The notes under the pieces were generated by a model, which was given only the letters and a program-made list of their open reading frames with translations, was not told where the DNA came from and did no database searches. A program made the position numbers and the translations under genes. DNA of 8,020 nucleotides from an uncultured Pseudomonadota bacterium (GTDB lineage Bacteria; Pseudomonadota; Alphaproteobacteria; Rs-D84): assembly GCA_947303165.1 (NCBI GenBank), contig CAMYXE010000029.1:1-8020 (forward strand), read 5' to 3'. This document shows positions 1 through 6,282 of the stretch, piece by piece; the stretch's first letter is position 1, and each line of letters starts with the position of its first letter.

Positions 1-518
1 TATTTACCATAACACCGACCATTTAAAACCGCCGCATACCCATCAGACGCCAAACTAGAACAGGTTGGTTGAGCACCAGAAGTAATTTCCCCATTTGGTA
101 AAAACTCTGTTGGATTTGGCAAAATACCATTACACCAAACCTTGGCATAACGCCCATTGACCAAAGCTGAAGTCCCAGCATCACGCGTTCTGCGGGCACC
201 ATAACACTCATCAGCGGCAACATATACATTCGTATCAAAATCAGGATCTATACCTACACCATGTTCTATATCTGACTTTGTTTTTGTAACACGATCGTTT
301 CCATCAGTTAACGCATCTGCACAAATATATTTTTTGCCGCGACAAGAACTGGTATCATCCCAACCTGTTTCCTCGCTAGAATCTAACCCCGCACTTAACC
401 CAGCATAACATTCTGTATTATCAATTTGGCATAGAGTATCCATTGTCCACCAATCAAAGGCGCCACCAAATGCCGCCCCCGAAATAATGCACAAACACAA
501 CGCAATCTGTATTTTCAT
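1..518 (-). CDS. Cysteine-rich secreted protein of unknown function, 3' end outside the window
   Basis: I do not recognise this protein. The frame is open from the ATG at 518 to the left edge, giving 172 codons with no stop, so the C-terminus is missing. Residues 1 to about 18 (MKIQIALCLCIISGAAFG) form a signal peptide: one Lys, a hydrophobic core and a small-residue cleavage region, so the product should be exported. The visible mature part has eight Cys (residues 30, 37, 59, 66, 105, 129, 153, 169), many Gly, Asp and Asn, and no membrane helix, which fits a disulfide-bonded envelope or extracellular protein. The start is supported by a purine-rich GGAAGGG (524-530) six bases upstream and by the promoter at 542-570. 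It follows the 778-residue secreted protein on the same strand after 66 bases, so the two may form a functional pair. A lipoprotein is unlikely, because no lipobox Cys sits at the cleavage site. Confidence 0.8.
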   Translation of the reverse strand, partial: MKIQIALCLCIISGAAFGGAFDWWTMDTLCQIDNTECYAGLSAGLDSSEETGWDDTSSCRGKKYICADALTDGNDRVTKTKSDIEHGVGIDPDFDTNVYVAADECYGARRTRDAGTSALVNGRYAKVWCNGILPNPTEFLPNGEITSGAQPTCSSLASDGYAAVLNGRCYGK

Positions 519-541
519 TTCTGCCCTTCCCGTCTTCGTTC

Positions 542-570
542 ATTTTACCACGTTTTATCGTTACGTGCAA
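542..570 (-). promoter_or_regulatory. Sigma70-type promoter of the leftmost secreted protein gene
   Basis: On the minus strand, TTGCAC (565-570) and TAAAAT (542-547) are separated by exactly 17 bases. Transcription would start near 535, leaving a leader of about 17 bases that holds the purine-rich GGAAGGG site before the ATG at 518. The promoter lies wholly in the gap after the 778-residue gene, so the downstream gene can be expressed separately. The spacer also contains the inverted pair CACGT/ACGTG, a possible operator half-site arrangement. There is no terminator in this gap, so read-through from the upstream gene is also possible. Confidence 0.55.
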
Positions 571-584
571 GACAATCGTATTCC

Positions 585-2921
585 TTAATCTGATTTCTTG
601 CACAACCCCCAACATAAACTTGCACCAGTTGCATCATAAAATGTTGTATGTTTCACATCACTATCAACAGGTTCACAAAGGTCGCTGCCTTCAACTTTCG
701 CAAAATTGGTTGTCCATTCACCACCCAGTCTGTCACATTCTGCCGCCAAAACAGTCGCCATATCACTGCGCACAGTATCCATCAACCTGTTCACATCGGC
801 CAACACTTCATTTGGAAGAATAGGATTTACACTTGCTGTGGACGGTCGGACACAATATTGCAAAGCATACACGACCATTTTTTGATACAAACTATCCATA
901 TAACCTGCTGCACAAGTACCATCTTCTGAACGTGGTAATTCCGCACCGCCCGCACACGAAAAACCACCAGGACATTTATAACAAGCATTTTGCCACAGGA
1001 AATAATTCGCATTGCATTCAGTATATCTTCTATTCTCCCAACACATATAATTAGACAAATTATTCGGAACCTCTCCGCCACCAGACATCGTCACACTACT
1101 TATCAATTCATCGTCTGGCAGTTGCTGTTGTGCAGGACTACCCAAATATGTACAATTCGGATTTGTCGCATACAATATATCACCAGGGGTATATACACGA
1201 CAACCATATGGATAATTATGTAATGTGTCCGAACCCTCAACACGACACAACTTTTTAGCATATTCTTGCAATGTAGCGAAACAATTCTGGGCAATCTTAT
1301 TTTCCGTAATTTTGCGCATTTCTGTTATCAACAACTGCAACCCAACCGAACCACCACCATACAAATTGCTGCATGTTGCCATTTTCTCTTCACACATTTC
1401 TTCGGATAATTCCAATCTATCACCAAGTAACATCTGTTCTTCTATATTACTATAATCACGCAATTGGGCGGTGGTCTCATCATAGCATGTAGTTACCACA
1501 TCCATACATTCATTTTTAACCTGACGAATTTTTTCCTGTTGGCCTTGATATATTTCGGTTATTGCCTGGCGCATAAATTCATTCCATACCTCGTCCGCAA
1601 TATCACGACAAGTTTCAAGCGTATGATTTGCAAATTCTTTTTTACGATTTAATTCCGCAACAATTTTTGCATTTGTTGTATTTGTTAATACATCACCTAA
1701 AAGCGAAACCTGACCATTCAATTCGTAAAAATTTGCTGTATAAATTGGTTCGCCTGTCACCCGATTAAGATAGCGTCCCGTTAAATCTAAACAATGAACA
1801 TAATTTGCACCACACGCCGTGTCAGCAGTTAAATCAGCACGCACCCCCGCAACACAATCATTTATCGCAACAGAATTATGTGCATCATAATTCTCCAATC
1901 GCGCCATATTCATTTCACGATTCGTTTGACGTATCGCGGTATTAGCATTTGTGGCCTGTTTATTCAAAGCCGTCAATAAAGTCTCGCAATCATTTTCAAT
2001 ATACATCCCATACGCAGACATAACCATACTTAATGTCGATTTGGACGGACACTGTGGCGCGACCAACTCTGCGCACTGAGAGTGAACCGCGTTATATAAC
2101 GATTCGCCCGTAAGGTTTGCTATATTAGCCCCCGATATTAAATCTGTGGTTGTCCAAATCTGCTTTATATCGCCACCCGCATCCAACTGACCCGTCATAG
2201 ATAACGCGTTGGTCCGCGTCCCTTCAAGGACATCCGTTATTGCAGTAAGTTTTTGCATAGATGCCGAATTATCACGTTTCTTGGCAAGTTTCTTTTCGCC
2301 TTCGGTTGCAGATAACATTGCCTTGACCTCGGCCGGTGTTTTTAGAATCGCATCCAAATTTAAATCTTTAAAATCTTGTAATTGAACCGTAGTTTGAGAT
2401 AATGCGCGTTCTCGCGCTTTTACTGTTTCCAATTTTGAAGAACAAATGCATCTACGATAACTTTCATTTTGCAATGCACAAAACTGATCCATACATGTAA
2501 AATACGCCGCCTGACATTCATCATATCCATCACCAAATGTATTCGTAGCCACAGTATTTGTAGCTATACGCGCAATAGATTGTTTAGTCGCGCTACGCGC
2601 CGGACGTTTTGAACCATTTACATTAGCGTTTCGTGTTCCACTTGAAACAGTAATAGCTGAACGTCCTGTCTTTTTCACACGAGTTTGCGCCGCCCGAACA
2701 CGGCTGTTTACATCACGCACCTGAACCGTCGTCGCAGAACGCGACGAAACCACACGCGGTGTCGCAACTGTCGTTGCAGAACGTGACGAAACATTCCCAG
2801 AATCCCGCCCAGATGTGGCACTAGCATTGGTACGCAAAACAGTGTCACCACCACGACCAGCGGCCAACACAGAACACGCGCAAAACACGCACGTAATAAA
2901 AGAAATTAATATTCTTTTCAT
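585..2921 (-). CDS. Large exported cysteine-rich protein with RSATTV-type repeats, unknown function
   Basis: The product is 778 residues and I know no named family for it. Residues 1-21 are a signal peptide (MKRILISFITCVFCACSVLA, then AG), so it should be secreted. Residues 25-125 are low-complexity, rich in Ser, Thr, Arg and Ala, with repeated RSATTV-like units near 47, 61, 87 and 109. A Cys cluster follows at 136, 143, 148, 158 and 160 (around CMDQFC and RRCIC). The middle, 160-560, looks mostly helical with scattered Cys pairs such as 472/479 and 510/517. A Cys-dense region spans 627-670 (around CYKCPGGFSC, a little like an EGF/TNFR knot), and Cys 770/774 end the protein. There are 31 Cys after the signal peptide and no further membrane segment, suggesting many disulfides. 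The ATG at 2921 is the only workable start: an in-frame TAG lies 18 bases upstream and the signal peptide begins there. GGAG abuts the ATG with no spacer. A weak TATATT (2929-2934) is the only nearby promoter-like box. Confidence 0.9.
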   Translation of the reverse strand: MKRILISFITCVFCACSVLAAGRGGDTVLRTNASATSGRDSGNVSSRSATTVATPRVVSSRSATTVQVRDVNSRVRAAQTRVKKTGRSAITVSSGTRNANVNGSKRPARSATKQSIARIATNTVATNTFGDGYDECQAAYFTCMDQFCALQNESYRRCICSSKLETVKARERALSQTTVQLQDFKDLNLDAILKTPAEVKAMLSATEGEKKLAKKRDNSASMQKLTAITDVLEGTRTNALSMTGQLDAGGDIKQIWTTTDLISGANIANLTGESLYNAVHSQCAELVAPQCPSKSTLSMVMSAYGMYIENDCETLLTALNKQATNANTAIRQTNREMNMARLENYDAHNSVAINDCVAGVRADLTADTACGANYVHCLDLTGRYLNRVTGEPIYTANFYELNGQVSLLGDVLTNTTNAKIVAELNRKKEFANHTLETCRDIADEVWNEFMRQAITEIYQGQQEKIRQVKNECMDVVTTCYDETTAQLRDYSNIEEQMLLGDRLELSEEMCEEKMATCSNLYGGGSVGLQLLITEMRKITENKIAQNCFATLQEYAKKLCRVEGSDTLHNYPYGCRVYTPGDILYATNPNCTYLGSPAQQQLPDDELISSVTMSGGGEVPNNLSNYMCWENRRYTECNANYFLWQNACYKCPGGFSCAGGAELPRSEDGTCAAGYMDSLYQKMVVYALQYCVRPSTASVNPILPNEVLADVNRLMDTVRSDMATVLAAECDRLGGEWTTNFAKVEGSDLCEPVDSDVKHTTFYDATGASLCWGLCKKSD
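2725..2792 (-). repeat. Direct 26-base repeat encoding SSRSATTV, two copies 42 bases apart
   Basis: Copies at 2725-2750 and 2767-2792 differ at three positions, all C/T changes that are silent in the reading frame. The 42-base step equals 14 residues, so the repeat stays in frame. Further protein-level copies without close DNA identity follow at residues 85-92 (TGRSAITV) and 107-112 (PARSAT), with a degenerate one near 72-82. The unit is Ser/Thr/Arg-rich and probably forms an extended linker after the signal peptide. Confidence 0.75.
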
Positions 2922-2989
2922 CTCCGATAATATATGCTAGCAAAAAATAAAAACTTGTCGCAAGCGTAAATTAAATATAAACGAAACAA

Positions 2990-3020
2990 ATTTTATAAAA
3001 CCACCATGTTAACATGGCGG
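2990..3020 (-). terminator. Rho-independent terminator of clpX
   Basis: The transcript of the minus strand forms an eight-base-pair stem, CCGCCATG with CATGGTGG (one G-U pair), around a TTAA loop at 3001-3020. It is followed by TTTTATAAAATTT. It begins 12 bases after the clpX stop codon at 3033, so it ends the clpPX transcript and separates it from the secreted-protein gene downstream. Confidence 0.85.
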
Positions 3021-3032
3021 CTTGCAAATCAA

Positions 3033-4295
3033 CTACGCAACCTTTTTGGCGGTGCGTAATATCTCGACAGGTGCTTTTTTACCGGTCACTACATCTTTAT
3101 CTATCACAATCTCTGCTAAATCAGGATTATCTGGTGCATTAAACATTGGTTCTAATAATATCTTTTCCAAAATGCTGCGCAGACCACGTGCCCCTGTTTT
3201 ACGCGCCAATGCCAACTTGGCAATTTCACGCAAGCCATCGGTAGTGATAGTTAATTTCACATTATCCATTTCTAACATCGCCGTGTACTGCTTTACAATC
3301 GCATTCTTAGGTTCGGTTAAAATTTTTACCAGTGCGTCTTCGTCCAAATCAGTTAACGTTGCGATAACAGGTAAACGTCCAACTAATTCTGGGATAATTC
3401 CAAATTTCACAAGATCTTCTGGTTGAACATCGGCAACATGATTGTGCGCCTCGCGTTCCTTTTTAGACGTGACCTCGGCACCGAAACCGATACCCGCACG
3501 TTCACACTTACGATTTGCGATAACTTTGTTTAACCCACCAAACGCACCACCACAGATAAATAAAATCTTACTTGTATCCAAACGAACCGTTGCTTCACCT
3601 GGATGCTTACGTCCTGCCCCACCAGCCGAAACGTTCGCAATTGTTCCTTCAACTAATTTCAACAAAGCTTGTTGCACACCTTCACCAGAAACATCACGAG
3701 TCAACGATGGGTTCTCAGACTTACGTGCAATCTTATCAATTTCATCAATATACACAATGCCTCGTTGCGCCTTTTCAACATCAAAATTTGCATTATGCAA
3801 AAGTTGCGTCAAAACACTTTCAACGTCATCACCAACATAACCAGCTTCTGTCAAAGTCGTAGCATCTGCAATCGCAAACGGCACATCCAAAATACGCGCA
3901 AGTGTCTGCGCAAACAATGTCTTACCCGTACCAGTAGGCCCAATCAACAAAACATTTGATTTTTGAATTTCTACATTTGATGACAATGCAACACTATGCC
4001 GTTTGTAATGATTATAGACTGCAACCGCAAGTGTCCGTTTTGCGGCATCTTGGCCGATTATATATTCATTAAGGAAATCATAAATTTGTGACGGTGTTGG
4101 TAATTTCTCAGCATCACGCGTGACCTCAGTCTTTAAATCATCCGCCATAATATCGTTGCACAACGCAATGCATTCATCACAAATACAAACGTTGCGACCA
4201 CTAACTAACTTTTTGACTTCATAGACCGCCTTGCCACAAAAACTGCAAAACTGATGATTATCTTTTGAATCTGGCGTTTTCTTTTCGTCACTCAT
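3033..4295 (-). CDS. clpX: ATP-dependent Clp protease ATP-binding subunit ClpX
   Basis: ClpX is the AAA+ unfoldase that recognises tagged or specific substrates and threads them into the ClpP chamber in the cytoplasm. All key elements are visible: a zinc-binding domain with Cys 17, 20, 39 and 42; Walker A GPTGTGKT (119-126); pore loop GYVG (152-155); Walker B VYIDEID (181-187); the RKH loop (229-231); the IGF loop that docks on ClpP (269-271); the arginine finger Arg307; and sensor-2 Arg370 in GARGLR. At 420 residues it has the family's normal length. I chose the ATG at 4295, preceded by GGGTGA (4301-4306) with five bases of spacing. An in-frame GTG at 4304 would add only three residues, and the ATG makes several positions coincide with E. 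coli numbering. The ATG lies 15 bases after the clpP stop, so the two are almost certainly cotranscribed. Nothing in it looks defective. Confidence 0.97.
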   Translation of the reverse strand: MSDEKKTPDSKDNHQFCSFCGKAVYEVKKLVSGRNVCICDECIALCNDIMADDLKTEVTRDAEKLPTPSQIYDFLNEYIIGQDAAKRTLAVAVYNHYKRHSVALSSNVEIQKSNVLLIGPTGTGKTLFAQTLARILDVPFAIADATTLTEAGYVGDDVESVLTQLLHNANFDVEKAQRGIVYIDEIDKIARKSENPSLTRDVSGEGVQQALLKLVEGTIANVSAGGAGRKHPGEATVRLDTSKILFICGGAFGGLNKVIANRKCERAGIGFGAEVTSKKEREAHNHVADVQPEDLVKFGIIPELVGRLPVIATLTDLDEDALVKILTEPKNAIVKQYTAMLEMDNVKLTITTDGLREIAKLALARKTGARGLRSILEKILLEPMFNAPDNPDLAEIVIDKDVVTGKKAPVEILRTAKKVA

Positions 4296-4310
4296 TTCAT
4301 TCACCCATAA

Positions 4311-4892
4311 TTACTTTCTTTTCAAAATCTCATCAACCAAACCGAATTCTTTGGCTTGATCTGGATCCATCCAATTATTACGTTCCATCGCAGCAAAGAC
4401 TTCTTTATCTTTACGCCCTGTAAATGTTGCCATCTGATGAACAAGTGTAGTTTTAACCTTTTGCATTTGATTCACCTCGATTTCCATATCAGTCGCCTGA
4501 CCTTGGAATCCACCAAGTGGTTGATGAATCATAATTTCTGTATTTGGTAATACAAAACGTTTACCTTTTTCACCAGCCGCCAACAGAACCGATGCCATAG
4601 ACGCAACCATCCCCATACCAATTGTTGAAACTGGTGACTTTATGTAATTCATCGTGTCCATAATCGCCCACCCAGCGGAAATTTCACCCCCAGGACTGTT
4701 GATATACAGGGAAATATCAGCATTTGGATTTTCAGATTCTAAAAACAGTAATTGCGCCACGACAATATTCGACATCTGGGTTGTAATATCGCCATTTATC
4801 ATAACAATACGGTCACGCAATAAACGTGAATAGATATCAAAAGAACGCTCACCACGTGGGGATTCTTCAATTACAACAGGTATCAATGACAT
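4311..4892 (-). CDS. clpP: ATP-dependent Clp protease proteolytic subunit ClpP, with Asn in place of catalytic Asp
   Basis: ClpP is the self-compartmentalised serine peptidase that degrades proteins delivered by ClpX. The 193-residue product shows the family core: RGERSFDIYSRLL near the N-terminus, INSPGG (64-69) for the oxyanion hole, the nucleophile Ser98 in GMVASMA, His123 in MIHQPLGG, and the handle region around 130-165. The third triad residue, normally Asp in an E-R-D motif, is Asn here (Asn172 in MERNNW). The codon AAT is plain in the sequence. Listeria ClpP1 is a known case of Asn at this position, and that enzyme has altered activity. The N-terminus starts almost at the mature end, so little or no propeptide is present. 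The ATG at 4892 has a good AAGGA (4900-4904) seven bases upstream. clpX follows directly, and ClpX keeps its ClpP-docking loop, so a working complex is expected. Confidence 0.96.
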   Translation of the reverse strand: MSLIPVVIEESPRGERSFDIYSRLLRDRIVMINGDITTQMSNIVVAQLLFLESENPNADISLYINSPGGEISAGWAIMDTMNYIKSPVSTIGMGMVASMASVLLAAGEKGKRFVLPNTEIMIHQPLGGFQGQATDMEIEVNQMQKVKTTLVHQMATFTGRKDKEVFAAMERNNWMDPDQAKEFGLVDEILKRK

Positions 4893-4919
4893 AACTTTAT
4901 CCTTAATTTATTATTTCTG

Positions 4920-4948
4920 ATTATACCACACAAAATACACATTCGCAA
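4920..4948 (-). promoter_or_regulatory. Strong sigma70-type promoter of clpP-clpX
   Basis: On the minus strand, TTGCGA (4943-4948) and a perfect TATAAT (4920-4925) are 17 bases apart. A TG one base before the -10 gives an extended -10. Transcription should start near 4913, about 20 bases before the ATG of clpP, with the AAGGA ribosome site inside that leader. The -35 box lies in an inverted repeat at 4937-4954 (ATACATT, loop TGCG, AATGTGT), which could be a weak end signal for grpE or an operator. Confidence 0.8.
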
Positions 4949-4961
4949 ATGTATGATGGTT

Positions 4962-5489
4962 TTATTTGGCGACAACAACCATTGCTGTCCGCAAGACATT
5001 ATCCCCAAACATATATCCTGGCTGCATTTCTTCGACCACAGTATTTGGTTCTACATCTTCGGTCACAGGGACCACTTGAATAGCATTATGCTTGGTAGGA
5101 TCCAACGGTTTTCCAAGTGTTTCTATCTTGGTGACCCCTATTTCCGCAAAAGATGCCCCTAATGCACGCGCCAAAGATTGAATACCTTCATCATCTGGCG
5201 AATGTTTAAGGGCCGCATCAACCGCATCCATTACTGGTAATATTTTTTCAGCGACCAACATTGCACGTGCACGCGCCCGGGTTTCAGAATCGATTGCCGC
5301 ACGACGTCGAGTATTTTCCAATTCCGCCGCCGTCCGCAAATACTTGTCATTCAATTCCGCCAATGCGACCGTTAATTCCTTGATTTTCAATTCTTCTGGT
5401 GTTTCAGTGACGACTTTTTCGCCCTCGGTTTCTGGAACCTTTGCATCATTAATAGATACAGATTCTACTTTTACTTCTTTATCTTCCAT
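4962..5489 (-). CDS. grpE: Nucleotide exchange factor GrpE (HSP70 cofactor)
   Basis: GrpE releases ADP from the chaperone DnaK and so drives its substrate cycle in the cytoplasm. With the start at 5489 the protein has 175 residues. An acidic, probably disordered N-terminus (1-30) leads into a long helix for dimerisation (about 32-80, containing LRTAAELENTRRRA) and then the beta-rich DnaK-binding head, with FAEIGVTKIETLGKPLDPTKHNAIQ-type residues near 114-138 and the family C-terminal signature from about 151 to 171 (MQPGYMFGDNVLRTA). An alternative ATG at 5519 would overlap the end of tpiA by 11 bases and add MQINQNRVLT, which is atypical for GrpE. Neither start has a strong ribosome site, so translation may be coupled to tpiA. 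There is no room for a promoter between tpiA and grpE, so expression probably comes from upstream. dnaK, dnaJ and hrcA are not in the window. Confidence 0.95.
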   Translation of the reverse strand: MEDKEVKVESVSINDAKVPETEGEKVVTETPEELKIKELTVALAELNDKYLRTAAELENTRRRAAIDSETRARARAMLVAEKILPVMDAVDAALKHSPDDEGIQSLARALGASFAEIGVTKIETLGKPLDPTKHNAIQVVPVTEDVEPNTVVEEMQPGYMFGDNVLRTAMVVVAK

Positions 5490-5508
5490 TGTTAAAACTC
5501 TGTTTTGG

Positions 5509-6216
5509 TTAATTTGCATTATTTATTATAGATACAAATTCATCTATTTTCAAGGATGCCCCCCCAACCAAAACCCCATAAACATTCTTTATCGCTACAA
5601 TATCTGCCACGTTTTCCGAATTTATGCTTGCCCCATACAGAATCGGTGTCCCGTCCAATCCCATATAAGACAATGTGTCGGCAATAACCTTGTGCGCTGT
5701 GGCGATTTCTTCGGCGGTGGGTGTGACCCCTGCTCCAATAGCCCAACGCGGTTCATAGGCAATGATAATATCGCCATCTACATCTTCTGGAACCGATTCG
5801 CGAACCCCCGCTTCAATGATATCCAGTGTTTTGCCGGCGCGTTTTTCTTCCATTGTTTCACCGACGCATATAATCGGCGTAATGCCGTTTTCCAATGCCA
5901 TTTTAGCTTTTTCACGAACAATATCATTTGTTTCATCATGATACATGCGGCGTTCACTGTGCCCAACAATAACATACTTTGTGCCAATTTCCGCCAACAT
6001 TGCGCCCGAAACTTCACCTGTATAGGCCCCACGTGCATGGCTACTTATATCCTGGGCCCCAATTTGCACATTATTTGACGATTCGGTGTCAATCATGGTA
6101 AAAGGCACGCATAAAATCACCTTGTTTTCAGTTTTAACTTCGCTTAAAGCCCCCATCATGGCGGTCAAAGTCGCCCGAGAGCCATTCATTTTCCAATTTC
6201 CTGCAATAATTTTCAT
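5509..6216 (-). CDS. tpiA: Triosephosphate isomerase
   Basis: TPI interconverts dihydroxyacetone phosphate and glyceraldehyde 3-phosphate in glycolysis and gluconeogenesis, as a cytoplasmic (beta/alpha)8 barrel. Visible catalytic residues are Asn7 and Lys9 in GNWKMNG, His86 in VGHSERR, and the base Glu155 in AYEP. The phosphate-binding turns are YGASIN (194-199) and VGGASL (217-222). At 235 residues it is a little shorter than the usual 245-255. The mobile loop 6 reads PRWAIGAGVTPT, where most enzymes have a form of PVWAIGTGKTAT, and YGAS replaces the usual YGGS. The ATG at 6216 is chosen because MKIIAGNWKMNG is the normal N-terminus and AAGGA (6223-6227) sits six bases upstream. An upstream in-frame ATG at 6240 adds a basic octapeptide with no family support. 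grpE follows closely, and the PpiD-type gene is divergent on the other side. Confidence 0.96.
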   Translation of the reverse strand: MKIIAGNWKMNGSRATLTAMMGALSEVKTENKVILCVPFTMIDTESSNNVQIGAQDISSHARGAYTGEVSGAMLAEIGTKYVIVGHSERRMYHDETNDIVREKAKMALENGITPIICVGETMEEKRAGKTLDIIEAGVRESVPEDVDGDIIIAYEPRWAIGAGVTPTAEEIATAHKVIADTLSYMGLDGTPILYGASINSENVADIVAIKNVYGVLVGGASLKIDEFVSIINNAN

Positions 6217-6234
6217 ATTTTTTCCTTTTTTCCG

Positions 6235-6264
6235 TTGCATTTTTACGTAATGTTTTGCTATGTT
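6235..6264 (+). promoter_or_regulatory. Candidate sigma70-type promoter for the PpiD-like gene
   Basis: TTGCAT (6235-6240) and TATGTT (6259-6264) are 18 bases apart. The -10 is preceded by TGC, giving an extended -10. A start near 6271 would leave only about 12 bases before the ATG at 6283, which holds the ribosome site AAGGGGA. The short leader makes the exact start uncertain. Confidence 0.45.
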
Positions 6265-6271
6265 ATCGCAA
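6244..6271 (-). promoter_or_regulatory. Weak candidate promoter for tpiA-grpE
   Basis: The minus strand of the divergent gap carries TTGCGA (6266-6271, the same -35 hexamer as clpP) and, 16 bases on, TACGTA (6244-6249), a poor -10 that is part of the palindrome TTACGTAA. It overlaps the promoter proposed for the divergent gene, so the two could interfere. No better -10 is visible between the two start codons. Confidence 0.25.
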
Positions 6272-6282
6272 AAGGGGACAAA

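Noticed and set aside
23..238. A 71-codon minus-strand frame at the left edge
   Set aside because: It overlaps, in another frame, the signal-peptide protein that is open from 518 to the edge and has both a promoter and a ribosome site.
2942..2964. Second terminator-like element, CTTG-CGA-CAAG followed by a T-rich run, upstream of the 778-residue gene
   Set aside because: The stem is only four to five pairs, too weak to terminate on its own, and it follows a strong terminator at 2990-3020. It may simply be AT-rich leader sequence.
3022..3959. Several plus-strand open frames of 96-134 codons opposite clpX
   Set aside because: They lie antisense to a clearly conserved gene, lack ribosome sites and have no recognisable features. 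They are shadows of clpX codon use.
5344..6078. A 244-codon plus-strand open frame opposite grpE and tpiA
   Set aside because: It is antisense to two conserved genes and crosses their junction. Its composition looks like a reverse-frame reading and it has no start signals.
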